The notes: generated by a model not told the origin, from the letters alone. A DNA stretch of 63,651 bases from an uncultured Bacteroidia bacterium (GCA_902784435.1 CACZUR010000011.1:1-63651), one strand, 5' to 3'; positions 13,804-23,103 are shown, counted from the first letter of the stretch. Numbers and translations: made by a program.

Positions 13804-16005
13804 ATGAAAAAGAGCAAAGCCTCCCAGTTGTTCGATAAAACCCTGATGAAAGAGTCGGCCAAAGCTGGCCTGGCTCTGGTCATCGTCGCCGCCCTTACCC
13901 TGGAAGCCACCGGATTGGTCCAGTTTTACTTTGCGCAGAAAGGCATCAAGGCCGAAGCCACCCTCCGGGCAGAAACCCAGTTGGAAAGCACCCGGCACCA
14001 GATTATGGATGTGGTAAACCAGGCCGAAGCCGCCGTCCGCAACAACGTATGGCTGGCCAGTTACTGCCTGACGCAGCCGGACACGCTGGCCCGGGTAGCG
14101 CAGCTTCTGGTAGAAAACAACCCGGTTGTAATGGGGTCCAGCATCAGCATGGTTCCCGGCTATTACAAGAATCGGCCGCTGTATGCCCCCTATGTCTGCA
14201 AAGGACCGGACGGCGGGCTGGAAATCAAGTCCCTGGCCACCGAGGAATACGACTACCCGAGCCAGGAATGGTTCACCAAGCCCCTGGAACTGGGAAAAGG
14301 CTATTGGTCGGAACCTTATATCGATGAAGGCGGCGGAGAAATCCTCATGACCACCTTCTCCATGCCCGTCCGGGACCTGCAAGGCCGCGTGGCCGCCGTG
14401 CTCACGGCCGACCTCTCCCTGGACTGGCTCACGGAACTGGTAGGAGGCACCCATGTCTATCCCAATGCTTTCAACATGGTGGTAAGCCGCACCGGCCAGA
14501 TCATGGTATGCCCTGCAGAGACCCTGATCATGCGCACCACGGTGCAGCAGGCCGCTTCCGGCATGGAAGACACCACGGCGCTGGGCAACCTGAACCGGGC
14601 CATGCTGTCCGGGCAGTCCGGCAGCATGCGCATCCGGGAAAAAGGAGTCTACAGCCAGGTATTCTTTGCCCCGGTAGAGCGTACGGGCTGGTCCATGTCC
14701 ATCGTCATCCCGGAGAATGAGATTTACAGCGGAATCAAGAAAATCGGAACCCTTGTCACCCTGCTGCAACTGCTGGGTATCGGCCTTTTGATCCTGATCC
14801 TTTACAATCTGTTCAAAAATCAGTTCAAATACCAGAACCTGAGCAAGCAAAAAGAAAGGATGCAGGGAGAACTGCACATTGCCAGTGCCATCCAGATGGC
14901 CATGATTCCCAAGATTTTCCCGCCTTTCCCGGAGCGCAGCGAACTGGACATGTCCGCGGCCATCGTGCCCGCCAAGGAAGTGGGCGGAGACATGTACGAC
15001 TTCTACATCCGCGACGAAAAACTGTTCTTCTGCATCGGTGACGTATCCGGCAAGGGCGTTCCCGCCTCTCTGGTGATGGCCGTTACGCGCAGCCTGTTCC
15101 GCACGGTATCGGCCCACGAGAAAAGCGCCCGGCGCATCGTGACCACCCTGAACGACAGCATGTCGGAATCCAACGAGAGCAACATGTTCGTCACCTTCTT
15201 CTGCGGCATCCTGGACCTGGGCACCGGCCATCTGCGCTACTGCAACGCCGGCCATAACGCTCCCCTGCTGCTCACCAATAAGATCGAGGAACTGCCGGTG
15301 CATCCCAACCTGCCGCTGGGCATCCTGCGCGGGTTCGAATTCCAGGAGCAGGAGATGGACCTGAAATATGACGACGCCCTTTTCCTGTTCACGGACGGGC
15401 TCACGGAGGCCGAGAACATCCACCACGACCTGTTCGGAGACCAGCGTGTACACGAAGTGCTGCATACCCGCCGTTCCTCCCAGGGCCATCTGGAGGCCAT
15501 GCAGGCGGCTGTGAAGGAGTTCGTCGGGGAAGCGCCCCAGAGCGACGACCTCACCATGCTCTTCATCCACTACACCAACGACAAACCCAACGTGCACGCA
15601 GAGCGTCACCTGATCCTGCACAACGACATCCAGCAGATTCCCCAGCTGGCCGACTTCCTGGAATCCATCGCCGAGGAAAAGAAGCTTCCGCAGTCCCTCA
15701 CCATGAGCCTGAACCTGGCGCTGGAAGAGGCCGTCACCAACGTCATCCTGTACGCTTATCCGAAGGATGCCGACGGCCTGGTAGACATCGAAGCCATCAT
15801 CCGGCCGCACGAGGTGGAATTCATCCTCTCGGACAATGGCATACCCTTCGACCCTACCACCACCCCGCCCATCGACATCAGCCTGGGCGTGGAAGAGCGT
15901 CCGCTGGGCGGCCTGGGCATGCACCTGGTGCGGCAAATCATGGATTCCGTCCGGTACAGACGGGACGGCGACCGCAATATCCTCACCATGATCAAGAACA
16001 TCTAG
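13804..16005 (+). CDS. Membrane sensor PP2C/SpoIIE phosphatase with HATPase kinase domain
   Basis: A 733-residue signalling protein. A transmembrane helix (about 20-40) precedes an extracytoplasmic Cache-like sensor (about 45-310, with GYWSEPYIDEGGGEILMTTF), a second helix (about 318-338), a coiled linker (L-S-K-Q-K-E-R), then a PP2C/SpoIIE phosphatase (about 365-585; GGDMYDFY, GDVSGKGVPASLVMAV, N-A-G-H-N, FTDGLTEAEN, D-D-L-T). A C-terminal RsbW-like ATPase follows (about 600-733; LNLALEEAVTNVILYAYP, DNGIPFDP, GGLGMHLVRQ). It therefore resembles a one-protein Rsb-type partner switch, but no anti-anti-sigma (STAS) gene is visible here. The next gene starts 3 bases after its stop. Confidence 0.92.
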   Translation: MKKSKASQLFDKTLMKESAKAGLALVIVAALTLEATGLVQFYFAQKGIKAEATLRAETQLESTRHQIMDVVNQAEAAVRNNVWLASYCLTQPDTLARVAQLLVENNPVVMGSSISMVPGYYKNRPLYAPYVCKGPDGGLEIKSLATEEYDYPSQEWFTKPLELGKGYWSEPYIDEGGGEILMTTFSMPVRDLQGRVAAVLTADLSLDWLTELVGGTHVYPNAFNMVVSRTGQIMVCPAETLIMRTTVQQAASGMEDTTALGNLNRAMLSGQSGSMRIREKGVYSQVFFAPVERTGWSMSIVIPENEIYSGIKKIGTLVTLLQLLGIGLLILILYNLFKNQFKYQNLSKQKERMQGELHIASAIQMAMIPKIFPPFPERSELDMSAAIVPAKEVGGDMYDFYIRDEKLFFCIGDVSGKGVPASLVMAVTRSLFRTVSAHEKSARRIVTTLNDSMSESNESNMFVTFFCGILDLGTGHLRYCNAGHNAPLLLTNKIEELPVHPNLPLGILRGFEFQEQEMDLKYDDALFLFTDGLTEAENIHHDLFGDQRVHEVLHTRRSSQGHLEAMQAAVKEFVGEAPQSDDLTMLFIHYTNDKPNVHAERHLILHNDIQQIPQLADFLESIAEEKKLPQSLTMSLNLALEEAVTNVILYAYPKDADGLVDIEAIIRPHEVEFILSDNGIPFDPTTTPPIDISLGVEERPLGGLGMHLVRQIMDSVRYRRDGDRNILTMIKNI

Positions 16006-16008
16006 CCG

Positions 16009-17685
16009 ATGGAAACCTTACTCATTGCCCTGGCGCTGGCCATGGACTGCTTTGCCGTATCCGTCGTCTGCGCCGTCATCGCCCGGAAAAAAAACCTGCC
16101 CGGCGGCATCATGTGGCGCCTGGCCTTCTTCTTCGGCCTGTTTCAGGCGCTGATGCCGCTCATCGGCTGGCTGCTTACCAACCGTTTCAGTCACCTGGTG
16201 CAGGCCTGGGACCACTGGATTGCCTTCGGCCTGCTGGCCTTCATCGGCGGAAGGATGATCGTCAGTTCATTCAAGGAAGAGGAAGACCCTTCCCTGCAGC
16301 CCCAGGATGTGAAAACGGAACTTCTGCTCGCCATTGCCACCAGCATCGACGCGCTGGCGGTGGGCATCAGCTACGCCTGTACCGGATACAACACGCTGTC
16401 CCAACTGTCCGTTCCGCTGGTCATCATCGGGGTGGTTTCATTCCTGATGAGCCTGCTGGGCTATGGCCTGGGGCTTCGCTTCGGCGACATCGTAAACCGC
16501 AAAATACGCCCGGAACTCGTGGGAGGCCTCATCCTGGTAGGGATCGGCATCAAGATCCTGGTTACGCACCTGGGTCTGGCGGGCGGTGAACGGGAACCCG
16601 TCCCTGCCAAGCCGGATGTCATTGAGCAGCAGCTGCAGTCCATGACCCTCCGGGAAAAAGTGGGGCAGCTTTTCTGCGTGCGTCCGGAGGCCTTTGACGT
16701 TTCGCTGGAATGGGATAGCTATGCCCAGCTGGCCTCTTATCAGGTGCAGGACATTTCCGAGCGCATGCTCCAGGTGAACCGGGAGTATCCGGTGGGCGGC
16801 ATTATCCTGTTCGCCCACAACATCCAGGATCCGGAGCAGCTTAAGGAACTGGTTTCCAAGCTCAAAGCCTTCAACGGCGCCCCCCTGCTGTACATCGACG
16901 AGGAAGGCGGCCGGGTAGCGCGCATCGGAAACAACGACAGCTTCGGCGTGGAGAAGTTCCCGCCCATGGGTACGCTGGGCAAGAGCGGAGACCTCCGGGA
17001 GGCCCGGCGCTGCGGCAAGGTCATCGGCACCTACCTGAAACAATACGGCATAGACGTGGACCTGGCTCCCGTGGCCGATGTGAACACCAACCCCAATAAC
17101 CCGGTCATCGGCACGCGCGCTTTCTCTTCGGATCCCACGCTGGCCGCCAAACTGATGGTGCAGTATATGAAAGGCCTGGAAGAGGCCGGCGTCATCTCCT
17201 GCCTCAAGCATTTCCCGGGGCACGGAGACACGGGGACGGACAGCCATTACGGTTATGCACAGACGCGCAAATCCTGGGAAGAAATGCTTGACTGTGAAAT
17301 GATTACCTTCAAAGCCGGCATTGCAGCGGGAGCACCCATGATTATGACCGCCCACATTGCTGCGCCGGCCATTACCGGAGACAATACCCCCGCCACCGTC
17401 TCCCGGGAAATCCTGGAAGGAAAGCTGCGCGGAGAACTGGGCTTTGACAAAGTCATCATTACTGACGCCATGGCCATGGGCGCCATCACCCGGCAGTACA
17501 ACAGTGCCCAGGCAACGCTCCTGAGCCTGCAGGCCGGGGCCGATATCATCCTGGGCCCCAAGAATTTCATCGAAGCGTTCGACGCCGTCCTGGCCGCCGT
17601 GGAAAGCGGTGCCCTGTCGGAGGAGCGCATCGACCAAAGCGTGCGACGCATCCTTCGGATGAGGGCCTCCTATGCCGGCCGCTAA
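16009..17685 (+). CDS. MntP-like manganese exporter fused to GH3 N-acetylglucosaminidase
   Basis: A 558-residue protein joining two families in one uninterrupted frame. Residues 1-187 are an MntP-type efflux pump with six hydrophobic helices and the paired motifs LALAMDCFAVSV and IATSIDALAVGISYA. After a short linker (G-G-E-R-E-P-V-P-A-K-P), residues about 203-558 are a NagZ-like GH3: LLYIDEEGGRVARIG, S-C-L-K-H-F-P-G-H-G-D-T (about 398-410, with the catalytic H later in D-S-H) and nucleophile Asp in I-T-D-A-M-A-M-G (about 484). NagZ removes GlcNAc in cell-wall recycling. Its placement on the last membrane helix would anchor the hydrolase. I know of no standard MntP-GH3 fusion. Confidence 0.88.
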   Translation: METLLIALALAMDCFAVSVVCAVIARKKNLPGGIMWRLAFFFGLFQALMPLIGWLLTNRFSHLVQAWDHWIAFGLLAFIGGRMIVSSFKEEEDPSLQPQDVKTELLLAIATSIDALAVGISYACTGYNTLSQLSVPLVIIGVVSFLMSLLGYGLGLRFGDIVNRKIRPELVGGLILVGIGIKILVTHLGLAGGEREPVPAKPDVIEQQLQSMTLREKVGQLFCVRPEAFDVSLEWDSYAQLASYQVQDISERMLQVNREYPVGGIILFAHNIQDPEQLKELVSKLKAFNGAPLLYIDEEGGRVARIGNNDSFGVEKFPPMGTLGKSGDLREARRCGKVIGTYLKQYGIDVDLAPVADVNTNPNNPVIGTRAFSSDPTLAAKLMVQYMKGLEEAGVISCLKHFPGHGDTGTDSHYGYAQTRKSWEEMLDCEMITFKAGIAAGAPMIMTAHIAAPAITGDNTPATVSREILEGKLRGELGFDKVIITDAMAMGAITRQYNSAQATLLSLQAGADIILGPKNFIEAFDAVLAAVESGALSEERIDQSVRRILRMRASYAGR

Positions 17686-17748
17686 GCGTTCGCTCCGGAT
17701 GTGGAACCATTTGTGGAACATTTTTGAAAGGTTTCCGGAATTATTCCT

Positions 17749-17756
17749 TATATTTG
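17749..17756 (+). promoter_or_regulatory. parA promoter -7 element
   Basis: TATATTTG with TTTTTG ending 22 bases upstream; 22 bases before the parA ATG. Probably drives parA-parB-DUF5683-mltD. Confidence 0.55.
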
Positions 17757-17778
17757 TAAGTTTTATAAAGGAAAGTCT

Positions 17779-18561
17779 ATGGGCAAAATCATCGCCATCG
17801 CCAATCAGAAGGGCGGCGTAGGAAAAACCACCACGGCCATCAACCTGGCCGCGTCGCTGGCCGTATTGGAAAAGAAGGTCCTCATCATCGACGCAGACCC
17901 GCAGGCCAATACCACTTCCGGCCTGAACTTCGACCCGGAAAGCGGGAACGGACGCACGCTGTACGAGATTCTCATCGGCAAGCTCAGCGCCTCGGACGCC
18001 CTCATCCAGACAGAGCTTCCGAACCTGCACATGATTCCCTCCCACATCAATCTGGTGGGCGCAGAAATCGAGCTCCTGGACACCCCCAACCGCGAATCGG
18101 TGTTAAAGTCGGCCCTTGCGCCCCTGCAGGACCAGTACGACTATATCATCATCGACTGCTCCCCTTCCCTGGGCCTGATCACTGTCAACTGCCTTACGGC
18201 GGCGCAGTCCGTCATGATCCCCGTCCAGCCGGAATTCTTTGCCCTGGAAGGACTGGCCAAACTCATCCAGACCATCCGCCTGGTACAGAACGGCATCAAT
18301 CCCCAGCTCACCATCGAGGGTTTTGTGGTCACCATGTTCGACGGCCGCACCAAGGTGCACAACCAGGTGGTGGCCCAGCTCAGGGAGCATTTCAAGGACA
18401 TGGTGTTCAACACCGTCATCCAGCGCAGCATCCGCCTGAGCGAAGCTCCCAGCTACGGAAAGCCCATCATCCTGTACGACGTAATGAACAACGGTACTTC
18501 CAATTACCTAAACCTGGCCAAGGAAGTCCTGGACAAAAACAACGAAAAAGCAAATGGCTAA
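17779..18561 (+). CDS. parA: Chromosome-partitioning ATPase ParA/Soj
   Basis: Walker-type ATPase that moves the origin region with ParB. MGKIIAIANQKGGVGKTTTA carries the deviant Walker A K-G-G-V-G-K-T-T (11-18). Further marks are L-I-I-D-A-D-P-Q-A-N and Y-I-I-I-D-C-S-P-S-L-G. At 260 residues it lacks the N-terminal DNA-binding extension of plasmid ParA, as expected for the chromosomal form. parB overlaps it by 8 bases. I see no parS-like palindrome (TGTTTCACGTGAAACA type) in the window. Confidence 0.96.
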   Translation: MGKIIAIANQKGGVGKTTTAINLAASLAVLEKKVLIIDADPQANTTSGLNFDPESGNGRTLYEILIGKLSASDALIQTELPNLHMIPSHINLVGAEIELLDTPNRESVLKSALAPLQDQYDYIIIDCSPSLGLITVNCLTAAQSVMIPVQPEFFALEGLAKLIQTIRLVQNGINPQLTIEGFVVTMFDGRTKVHNQVVAQLREHFKDMVFNTVIQRSIRLSEAPSYGKPIILYDVMNNGTSNYLNLAKEVLDKNNEKANG

Positions 18562-19477
18562 GAACATGCACGGCGGTCTGGGCAAGGGCCTGGGCGCTCT
18601 CTTGGGAGGAGAAGACCTTTCGGAACTCCGCAAACCCGTCGGTTACATCAACAAGGAGGTGGTTTCGCCGGAGGGCAAACCGCAGGATACCTCGGATGTG
18701 CTCCGCATTCCCATAGACCTCATCGAACCCAATCCTTACCAGCCCCGCATGAACTTTGCCCCGGAAGCCATGCAGGAGCTGGCCGAATCCATCCGCACCT
18801 TCGGCCTTATCCAGCCCATCACGGTGCGCCGGAAAGGGAACAAATACCAGATTATCAGCGGAGAACGCCGCTACAGAGCCTCCATCATGGCCGGCATGGA
18901 CATGATTCCCGCCTATATCCGGGATGCCTCAGACCAGGGAATGCTGGAAATGGCCATCGTGGAAAATATCCAGCGGGAGAATCTGGACCCCATCGAAGTG
19001 GCCATGAGTTACCAGCGCCTGATGGACGAATGCCATCTTACCCAGGAACAGATGGCAGACCGCGTGGGCAAAAAACGCGCTTCCGTGGCCAATCAGCTGC
19101 GCCTCCTGAAGCTGCCCGCCAAGGTTCAGCACGACCTGAAAGTGGGGCTGGTCAGCGTAGGACACGCCAAGGTGCTGCTGGGCGTAGAAGACCCTTCCCT
19201 ACAGGAAAGCCTGTGCGACCTCATCGTGAAGCAGGGGCTTTCCGTGCGTCAGCTGGAAGACAAAATCAAGGCCCTGGGCCACGAGGGAAAGCATAGGGAG
19301 GAGAACGAGCCCGAAGAACTGCCGGACGTATACTACAGGCTGCTGGAAAGCGTGGGACGCTACTGCTCCGACAACATTTCCATCAAACGCGGCAAGGGCG
19401 GCAAGGGTACCCTGACCATTAAATTCGACTCCGACCAGCAGATGGAGCAGTTCCTGCAGGCACTGGATCAGCGGTAA
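18554..19477 (+). CDS. parB: Chromosome-partitioning protein ParB
   Basis: CTP-dependent parS-binding clamp. The start GGLGKGLGALLGG is the ParA-stimulating tail typical of chromosomal ParB. The ParB/Srx-type nuclease fold follows (V-L-R-I-P-I-D-L-I-E-P-N-P-Y-Q-P-R, then ISGERRYRAS in the CTP site), then the HTH domain (LTQEQMADRVGKKRASVANQ) and a C-terminal dimerisation domain. 307 residues. The stop overlaps the start of the next gene (TAATG). Confidence 0.96.
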   Translation: MAKNMHGGLGKGLGALLGGEDLSELRKPVGYINKEVVSPEGKPQDTSDVLRIPIDLIEPNPYQPRMNFAPEAMQELAESIRTFGLIQPITVRRKGNKYQIISGERRYRASIMAGMDMIPAYIRDASDQGMLEMAIVENIQRENLDPIEVAMSYQRLMDECHLTQEQMADRVGKKRASVANQLRLLKLPAKVQHDLKVGLVSVGHAKVLLGVEDPSLQESLCDLIVKQGLSVRQLEDKIKALGHEGKHREENEPEELPDVYYRLLESVGRYCSDNISIKRGKGGKGTLTIKFDSDQQMEQFLQALDQR

Positions 19478-20385
19478 TGCAATTCAGGAGAATCATATTC
19501 CTTGTCGTGGGCGGCCTGCTTCTGGCCGCGACGCCTTCGCATGCCCAGTACCGGGACGACCAATTCAAGCGGGACGCCTTCTCCCAGAACTACGCAGACT
19601 CCACCCAGCGGGAAAAAAGGGACTCGTCGGCCCTGTTCAGTTTCAGTGAGTTCTTCGGCGGCCTGGCGCACAAGCGCACGCCCTCGCTCAAGACCATGAC
19701 CATGGGGTCGGCCGTGTTTATCGGCGCCAACCAGATTTACAACCGGGATTACTGGAAGCTGCCCATCGTGTACGGCGGAATTGGCGCAGGCATTTACGGC
19801 GGCATCCGATTCAACCAGCTGTACCAGCAAAGCGGAGACGCTAAATATCAGACATACAGCACCTTATCTTATGTCGGCGCCGGCCTCGTATACTGGGGGT
19901 CGCTCATGGATGGGGTCATCAGCTACAAGAGTGAAAAGCGCCTGGACCCGTCCAAGTCCACCATCTATTCCATCCTGCTTCCGGGCCTGGGCCAGATTTA
20001 CAACGGAGAGTTCTGGAAGGTGCCCATCTATTGGGGCCTCATGGCCGGATGCGTGCACTTTTACATAGACAACAACGTCCAATACCACCGCTGGAAGTGG
20101 ATCCACAACATGGCCACCACCACCGAAGAAGGCGTGGAGCGGCCGCCCCAAAGCGGGGAAACCGCCAAATATTACCGCGACACCTACCGCCGGTACCGGG
20201 ACTATTCCGTGCTGGCCATCGCGGCTTCTTACCTGCTGCAAATCATTGATGCCAACGTATTTGCCTATATGCAGGAGTTCGAGGTAACGGACGACATCTC
20301 GCTGAAGGTAGAACCTGCCCTGGTGCCCAATGCCGCTTATGCATCGGCCCCGGCCGTGGGCATGTCCATCGGCCTAAGATTTTAG
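19477..20385 (+). CDS. DUF5683 membrane protein
   Basis: Conserved Bacteroidota protein of unknown function, typically encoded between ParB and a MltD-like transglycosylase, exactly as here. A signal peptide (to about residue 23, ending S-H-A-Q) is followed by DUF5683 features: LPGLGQIYNGEFWKVPIYW and several short hydrophobic segments (about 85-115 and 185-205). An envelope location is likely. Its start shares bases with the parB stop. Confidence 0.9.
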   Translation: MQFRRIIFLVVGGLLLAATPSHAQYRDDQFKRDAFSQNYADSTQREKRDSSALFSFSEFFGGLAHKRTPSLKTMTMGSAVFIGANQIYNRDYWKLPIVYGGIGAGIYGGIRFNQLYQQSGDAKYQTYSTLSYVGAGLVYWGSLMDGVISYKSEKRLDPSKSTIYSILLPGLGQIYNGEFWKVPIYWGLMAGCVHFYIDNNVQYHRWKWIHNMATTTEEGVERPPQSGETAKYYRDTYRRYRDYSVLAIAASYLLQIIDANVFAYMQEFEVTDDISLKVEPALVPNAAYASAPAVGMSIGLRF

Positions 20386-20387
20386 AT

Positions 20388-21800
20388 ATGAAACGCATAC
20401 TGCTATATACCGCCTGCTTCCTTCTGGCCGCCAACATCTGTGCCGCCGGACCGCAGGACAACGCCCGCAAGAGCAAGCGGCAACTCCAGAAAGAGAACGA
20501 AGAACTTCGGCAGCAGCTGGAGGCCCTGGAAGAGGAAATTGCCGCTTATCGGGCCGATGCTTCCGAGCGCGAAGCCATCGAGGAAGAACTCTCCGGCGAA
20601 AATGAAAACAAAGTTTCCGCCGGTCTGGAGGCCTATAACACCAATACGGACACGCTGCTGGCACAGTGGTTCATGCACCGGCAGTCCCGCCTGGCCGGCC
20701 GCGAGGTGTACAATATGGACAGCGTACGCTTCACCACCCAAGTGCCGGATTCGGTGCTCATCAGGCGCCTGGAGGACATGAATGCCTTTATCTCGCTCCC
20801 CTACAACGAGACCGTGAAGAATTACATGATCTTGTATTCGGAGAAAATGCCCCTCAAGATGGGCGAGATGATGGGCCTGGCGCAGTACTACATGCCACTG
20901 TTCGAGGAAACGTTCCGCCAGTACGGCCTGCCCATGGAGCTCAAGTGGGTGGCCATCATCGAAAGTGCGCTCAATCCCCGGGCCGAATCCCGCGTTGGTG
21001 CCAAGGGCATGTGGCAGTTCATGTACCGCACGGCCATCAATTACGGTCTCCGGATCGATTCCTACACGGACGAGCGCATGGATCCCATCCGCTCCGCAGA
21101 CGCTGCCGCCCGCTATTTCCGCGACGCCTACCGCATCTTCAACGACTGGCCGCTGGCCATATCGGCCTATAACTGCGGCTCCGGCAACGTGAACAAGGCC
21201 ATCAAGCGCGCCGGCGGAAAACGCGATTTCTGGTCGGTGTACGAATACCTGCCCAGCGAAACTCGCGGATACGTTCCCGCCATGGTCGGCGCCATGTACG
21301 CCTTCCGTTATGCGCAGGAATACGGTCTGCGTCCGGAACCCATCGCCCTGCCGGTATACGTAGACACCTTCCACATCCACAAGAATTTGCATTTCAGTCA
21401 GGTGAGCGAACTGCTGGGCATTCCGCTGGACGACGTACGGGACCTGAACCCGCAGTATTACAAAGACATCGTCCCCGGCGCCAGCGGCGCTCAGGTGTTC
21501 CGCCTGCCCTTCGACTATTCGTCGGCCTTTCTGGAGATGCAGGACAGCATCTACCGCTATAAGGCCGATATCCTGTTCTCCGACAAGGTCCCGGACGGCC
21601 GCGAGAAAGTGGCCGGACGCCCCGTACCCACCACATCGGCTTCCACCGGCCAGTGGGTCTATTACAAAGTGCGTTCCGGCGACAATCTGGGCAAGATTGC
21701 CCGCAAATACCACTGCACCGTCAAACAGCTCAAGACCTGGAACAACCTCAGGAGCGACCGCATTTCCGTCAATCAGCGCCTGAAGGTCGGAAAACGCTAG
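20388..21800 (+). CDS. mltD: MltD-like lytic transglycosylase with LysM
   Basis: Cleaves peptidoglycan glycan strands. A signal peptide (to about 20) and a coiled coil (about 25-60, K-R-Q-L-Q-K-E-N-E-E-L-R) precede the GH23 domain (about 165-290). There the catalytic Glu is in WVAIIESALNPRAESRVGAK, followed by G-M-W-Q-F-M and ISAYNCGSGNVNKAI. One clear C-terminal LysM (about 422-470; KVRSGDNLGKIARKYHCTV) binds the wall; family members often carry two. Its position behind parAB suggests coupling of wall growth to segregation only by operon membership. Confidence 0.93.
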   Translation: MKRILLYTACFLLAANICAAGPQDNARKSKRQLQKENEELRQQLEALEEEIAAYRADASEREAIEEELSGENENKVSAGLEAYNTNTDTLLAQWFMHRQSRLAGREVYNMDSVRFTTQVPDSVLIRRLEDMNAFISLPYNETVKNYMILYSEKMPLKMGEMMGLAQYYMPLFEETFRQYGLPMELKWVAIIESALNPRAESRVGAKGMWQFMYRTAINYGLRIDSYTDERMDPIRSADAAARYFRDAYRIFNDWPLAISAYNCGSGNVNKAIKRAGGKRDFWSVYEYLPSETRGYVPAMVGAMYAFRYAQEYGLRPEPIALPVYVDTFHIHKNLHFSQVSELLGIPLDDVRDLNPQYYKDIVPGASGAQVFRLPFDYSSAFLEMQDSIYRYKADILFSDKVPDGREKVAGRPVPTTSASTGQWVYYKVRSGDNLGKIARKYHCTVKQLKTWNNLRSDRISVNQRLKVGKR

Positions 21801-21852
21801 TTTTTTCGGCCCGTGCCCTCTCCTTCACAGGCACACCCACACATTTCCTGCC

Positions 21853-21888
21853 GCGCGGGCACACAGGGGGGCGTTTTCGTGCCCGTGC
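21853..21888. repeat. GC-rich hairpin C, left copy
   Basis: Arms GCGGGCAC and GTGCCCG(T) enclose the 16-base loop ACAGGGGGGCGTTTTC. It is the same element, in the same orientation, as the three tandem copies on the other side of the transposase-like gene (22964-23103). Confidence 0.85.
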
Positions 21889-21899
21889 GATGGTGGCCA

Positions 21900-21963
21900 G
21901 TGAAACGAAGTGTTTCCGGAGGTAGAGAATTGGGGCGATACATCTGGAAACACTTCGTTTCAC
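21900..21963. repeat. 64-bp palindrome D beside the RAYT-like gene
   Basis: An 18-bp perfect inverted repeat, GTGAAACGAAGTGTTTCC (21900-21917) and its complement (21946-21963), extended inward by six imperfectly paired bases (GGAGGT/ACATCT), leaving a 16-base loop (21924-21939, AGAGAATTGGGGCGAT). The total is 24+16+24. It lies 26 bases beyond the stop of the minus-strand RAYT-like gene. Two palindromes inside coding genes (46208-46271 and 61125-61176) align with its inner 44 bases. Confidence 0.88.
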
Positions 21964-21989
21964 CGTTCCAATCGGCATGGACGGAGCGA

Positions 21990-22925
21990 TCAGAACGATG
22001 GTGCGCCGTCGGCCGGTACCGGAAAAAGGCGCTCTACCTCTGCAGGAGTCAGGCGAAGAACTTGCGTTATCTGACGATTGGAGGAAGCGAGACGTTGTTT
22101 CATCATCTTGGCGGCCTGCAGGCGCTGCGCATAACTCAGATCTTTTAGCATCGTTCCCGGGAACCAGGATGCCAGAATCTGGAATATTTCTTCGCTGGGA
22201 ATCTGGATACTCTCTCCGAGAAGACGGGCCATTTCGATATCGGCCTCTCCCCTTCTGGTAAGCAGAGAAAAATACTGATTGGCGCTGTTGAAAAGGATTT
22301 CGGTGATGCCGAACTGAACGAAACTTCTTCTGAGAATCATGCCGTCTTCGACTCTGTAATGAGACGGAAGATTTACGTTGTGAGACCTGCAGATGCTCCT
22401 CTTTTCCCGAATACTGATCAATGGAAACGCAATCCCCTCCTTCTGTAACCAGAGGTTCCCGTTGAAAAACAGATTGGCCGATCCCCATGGGTATCCGGTC
22501 GGCATACTGTCCCGCCGCGCAACATACGCATTGCGATCAGTGTAGGCGACCTCGTTTCTGAATTGCTTCAAATCCTGAACACGATCTATCCGGATTTCCC
22601 ACTTTTTGAGGGACGGCTTTCCCAACGAAAGTTGGTACTTCCGCTCCAGGTCGTGCAATTGATCGGCAAATGCGATGGCTCTTTCATAAGTACCGCTGCC
22701 CATAATATGATGATGGCTGTTCATTTGTATGTCATCCACTATTAAAAAGTTGGAACGCGCTGCTGAAATTGCCAATAAATTGGTTCCGACGATAAATTCG
22801 TCCCTGCTTTCATACGGCATCCAGTCCAAATTCTCCGTAGTGATGAAATAGAATGGACCTTTTTCAATAAAAGACCGTTCACACTCCCGTTCCCGGTCCC
22901 AAAAATCGTTTCTTTCGTAAGACAT
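21990..22925 (-). CDS. RAYT-like Y1 (HUH) transposase-related protein
   Basis: Resembles REP-associated tyrosine transposases (IS200-like Y1 fold), which nick single-stranded REP hairpins. The N-terminal domain starts F-Y-F-I-T-T-E and reaches the metal-binding HUH-type motif as M-N-S-H-H-H-I-M (His71 and His73). The helix with the presumed nucleophile reads QFRNEVAYTDRNAYVARRDS (Tyr128 or Tyr134). It is followed by the family's Y-P-W-G-S-A-N-L-F-F (145-154). The remaining 155 residues, ending in an HTH-like KMMKQRLASSNRQITQVLRL, are an extra C-terminal domain seen in Bacteroidota versions. Flanking C hairpins on both sides and palindrome D at the 3' end fit a RAYT-REP unit. It has no other transposon features. 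Family call is from motifs only. Confidence 0.72.
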   Translation of the reverse strand: MSYERNDFWDRERECERSFIEKGPFYFITTENLDWMPYESRDEFIVGTNLLAISAARSNFLIVDDIQMNSHHHIMGSGTYERAIAFADQLHDLERKYQLSLGKPSLKKWEIRIDRVQDLKQFRNEVAYTDRNAYVARRDSMPTGYPWGSANLFFNGNLWLQKEGIAFPLISIREKRSICRSHNVNLPSHYRVEDGMILRRSFVQFGITEILFNSANQYFSLLTRRGEADIEMARLLGESIQIPSEEIFQILASWFPGTMLKDLSYAQRLQAAKMMKQRLASSNRQITQVLRLTPAEVERLFPVPADGAPSF

Positions 22926-22963
22926 TTCTTTTTATTCAGTACAACTATTATTTCTGTTCCGTC

Positions 22964-23103
22964 GTGCGGGCACCCAGGAGGGCGTTTCTGTGCCCGCGTG
23001 CGTGTTATTCGGCCGCGCGGGCACACAGGAGGGCGTTTTTGTGCCCGCGTGCATGTTTTTCGGCGGCGCGGGCACCCAGGAGGGCGTTTTTGTGCCCGCG
23101 TGC
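22964..23103. repeat. GC-rich hairpin C, three tandem 51-bp copies
   Basis: Copies start at 22964, 23015 and 23066. Each has arms GCGGGCAC/GTGCCCGC and a 16-base loop (C/A)CAGGAGGGCGTTT(C/T)T, with a T-rich 13-base joint between copies. A partial fourth piece (GCAGGAGGGCG, from 23104) runs up to the stop of the next gene. It resembles REP/BIME-type arrays next to a RAYT gene. Confidence 0.88.

Noticed and set aside
13732-15936. A 734-codon ORF antisense to the SpoIIE-type phosphatase
   Set aside because: The plus strand encodes a clear multi-domain protein. The antisense frame is open only because of G+C-rich codon structure. The same applies to other long antisense ORFs, e.g. 16438-18045, 20403-21713, 28634-30205, 33543-35201 and 43624-46167.
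21900-21963. parS site for ParB, because of the GTGAAAC...GTTTCAC arms near parAB
   Set aside because: parS is a compact 16-base palindrome with a central CACGTG; here the arms are 18 bases with a long loop and homologous copies occur in coding genes.
21900-21963. Simple transcription terminator of mltD or the RAYT-like gene
   Set aside because: No T tract follows on either strand and the loop is 16 bases; homology to the copies inside genes argues for a mobile element.
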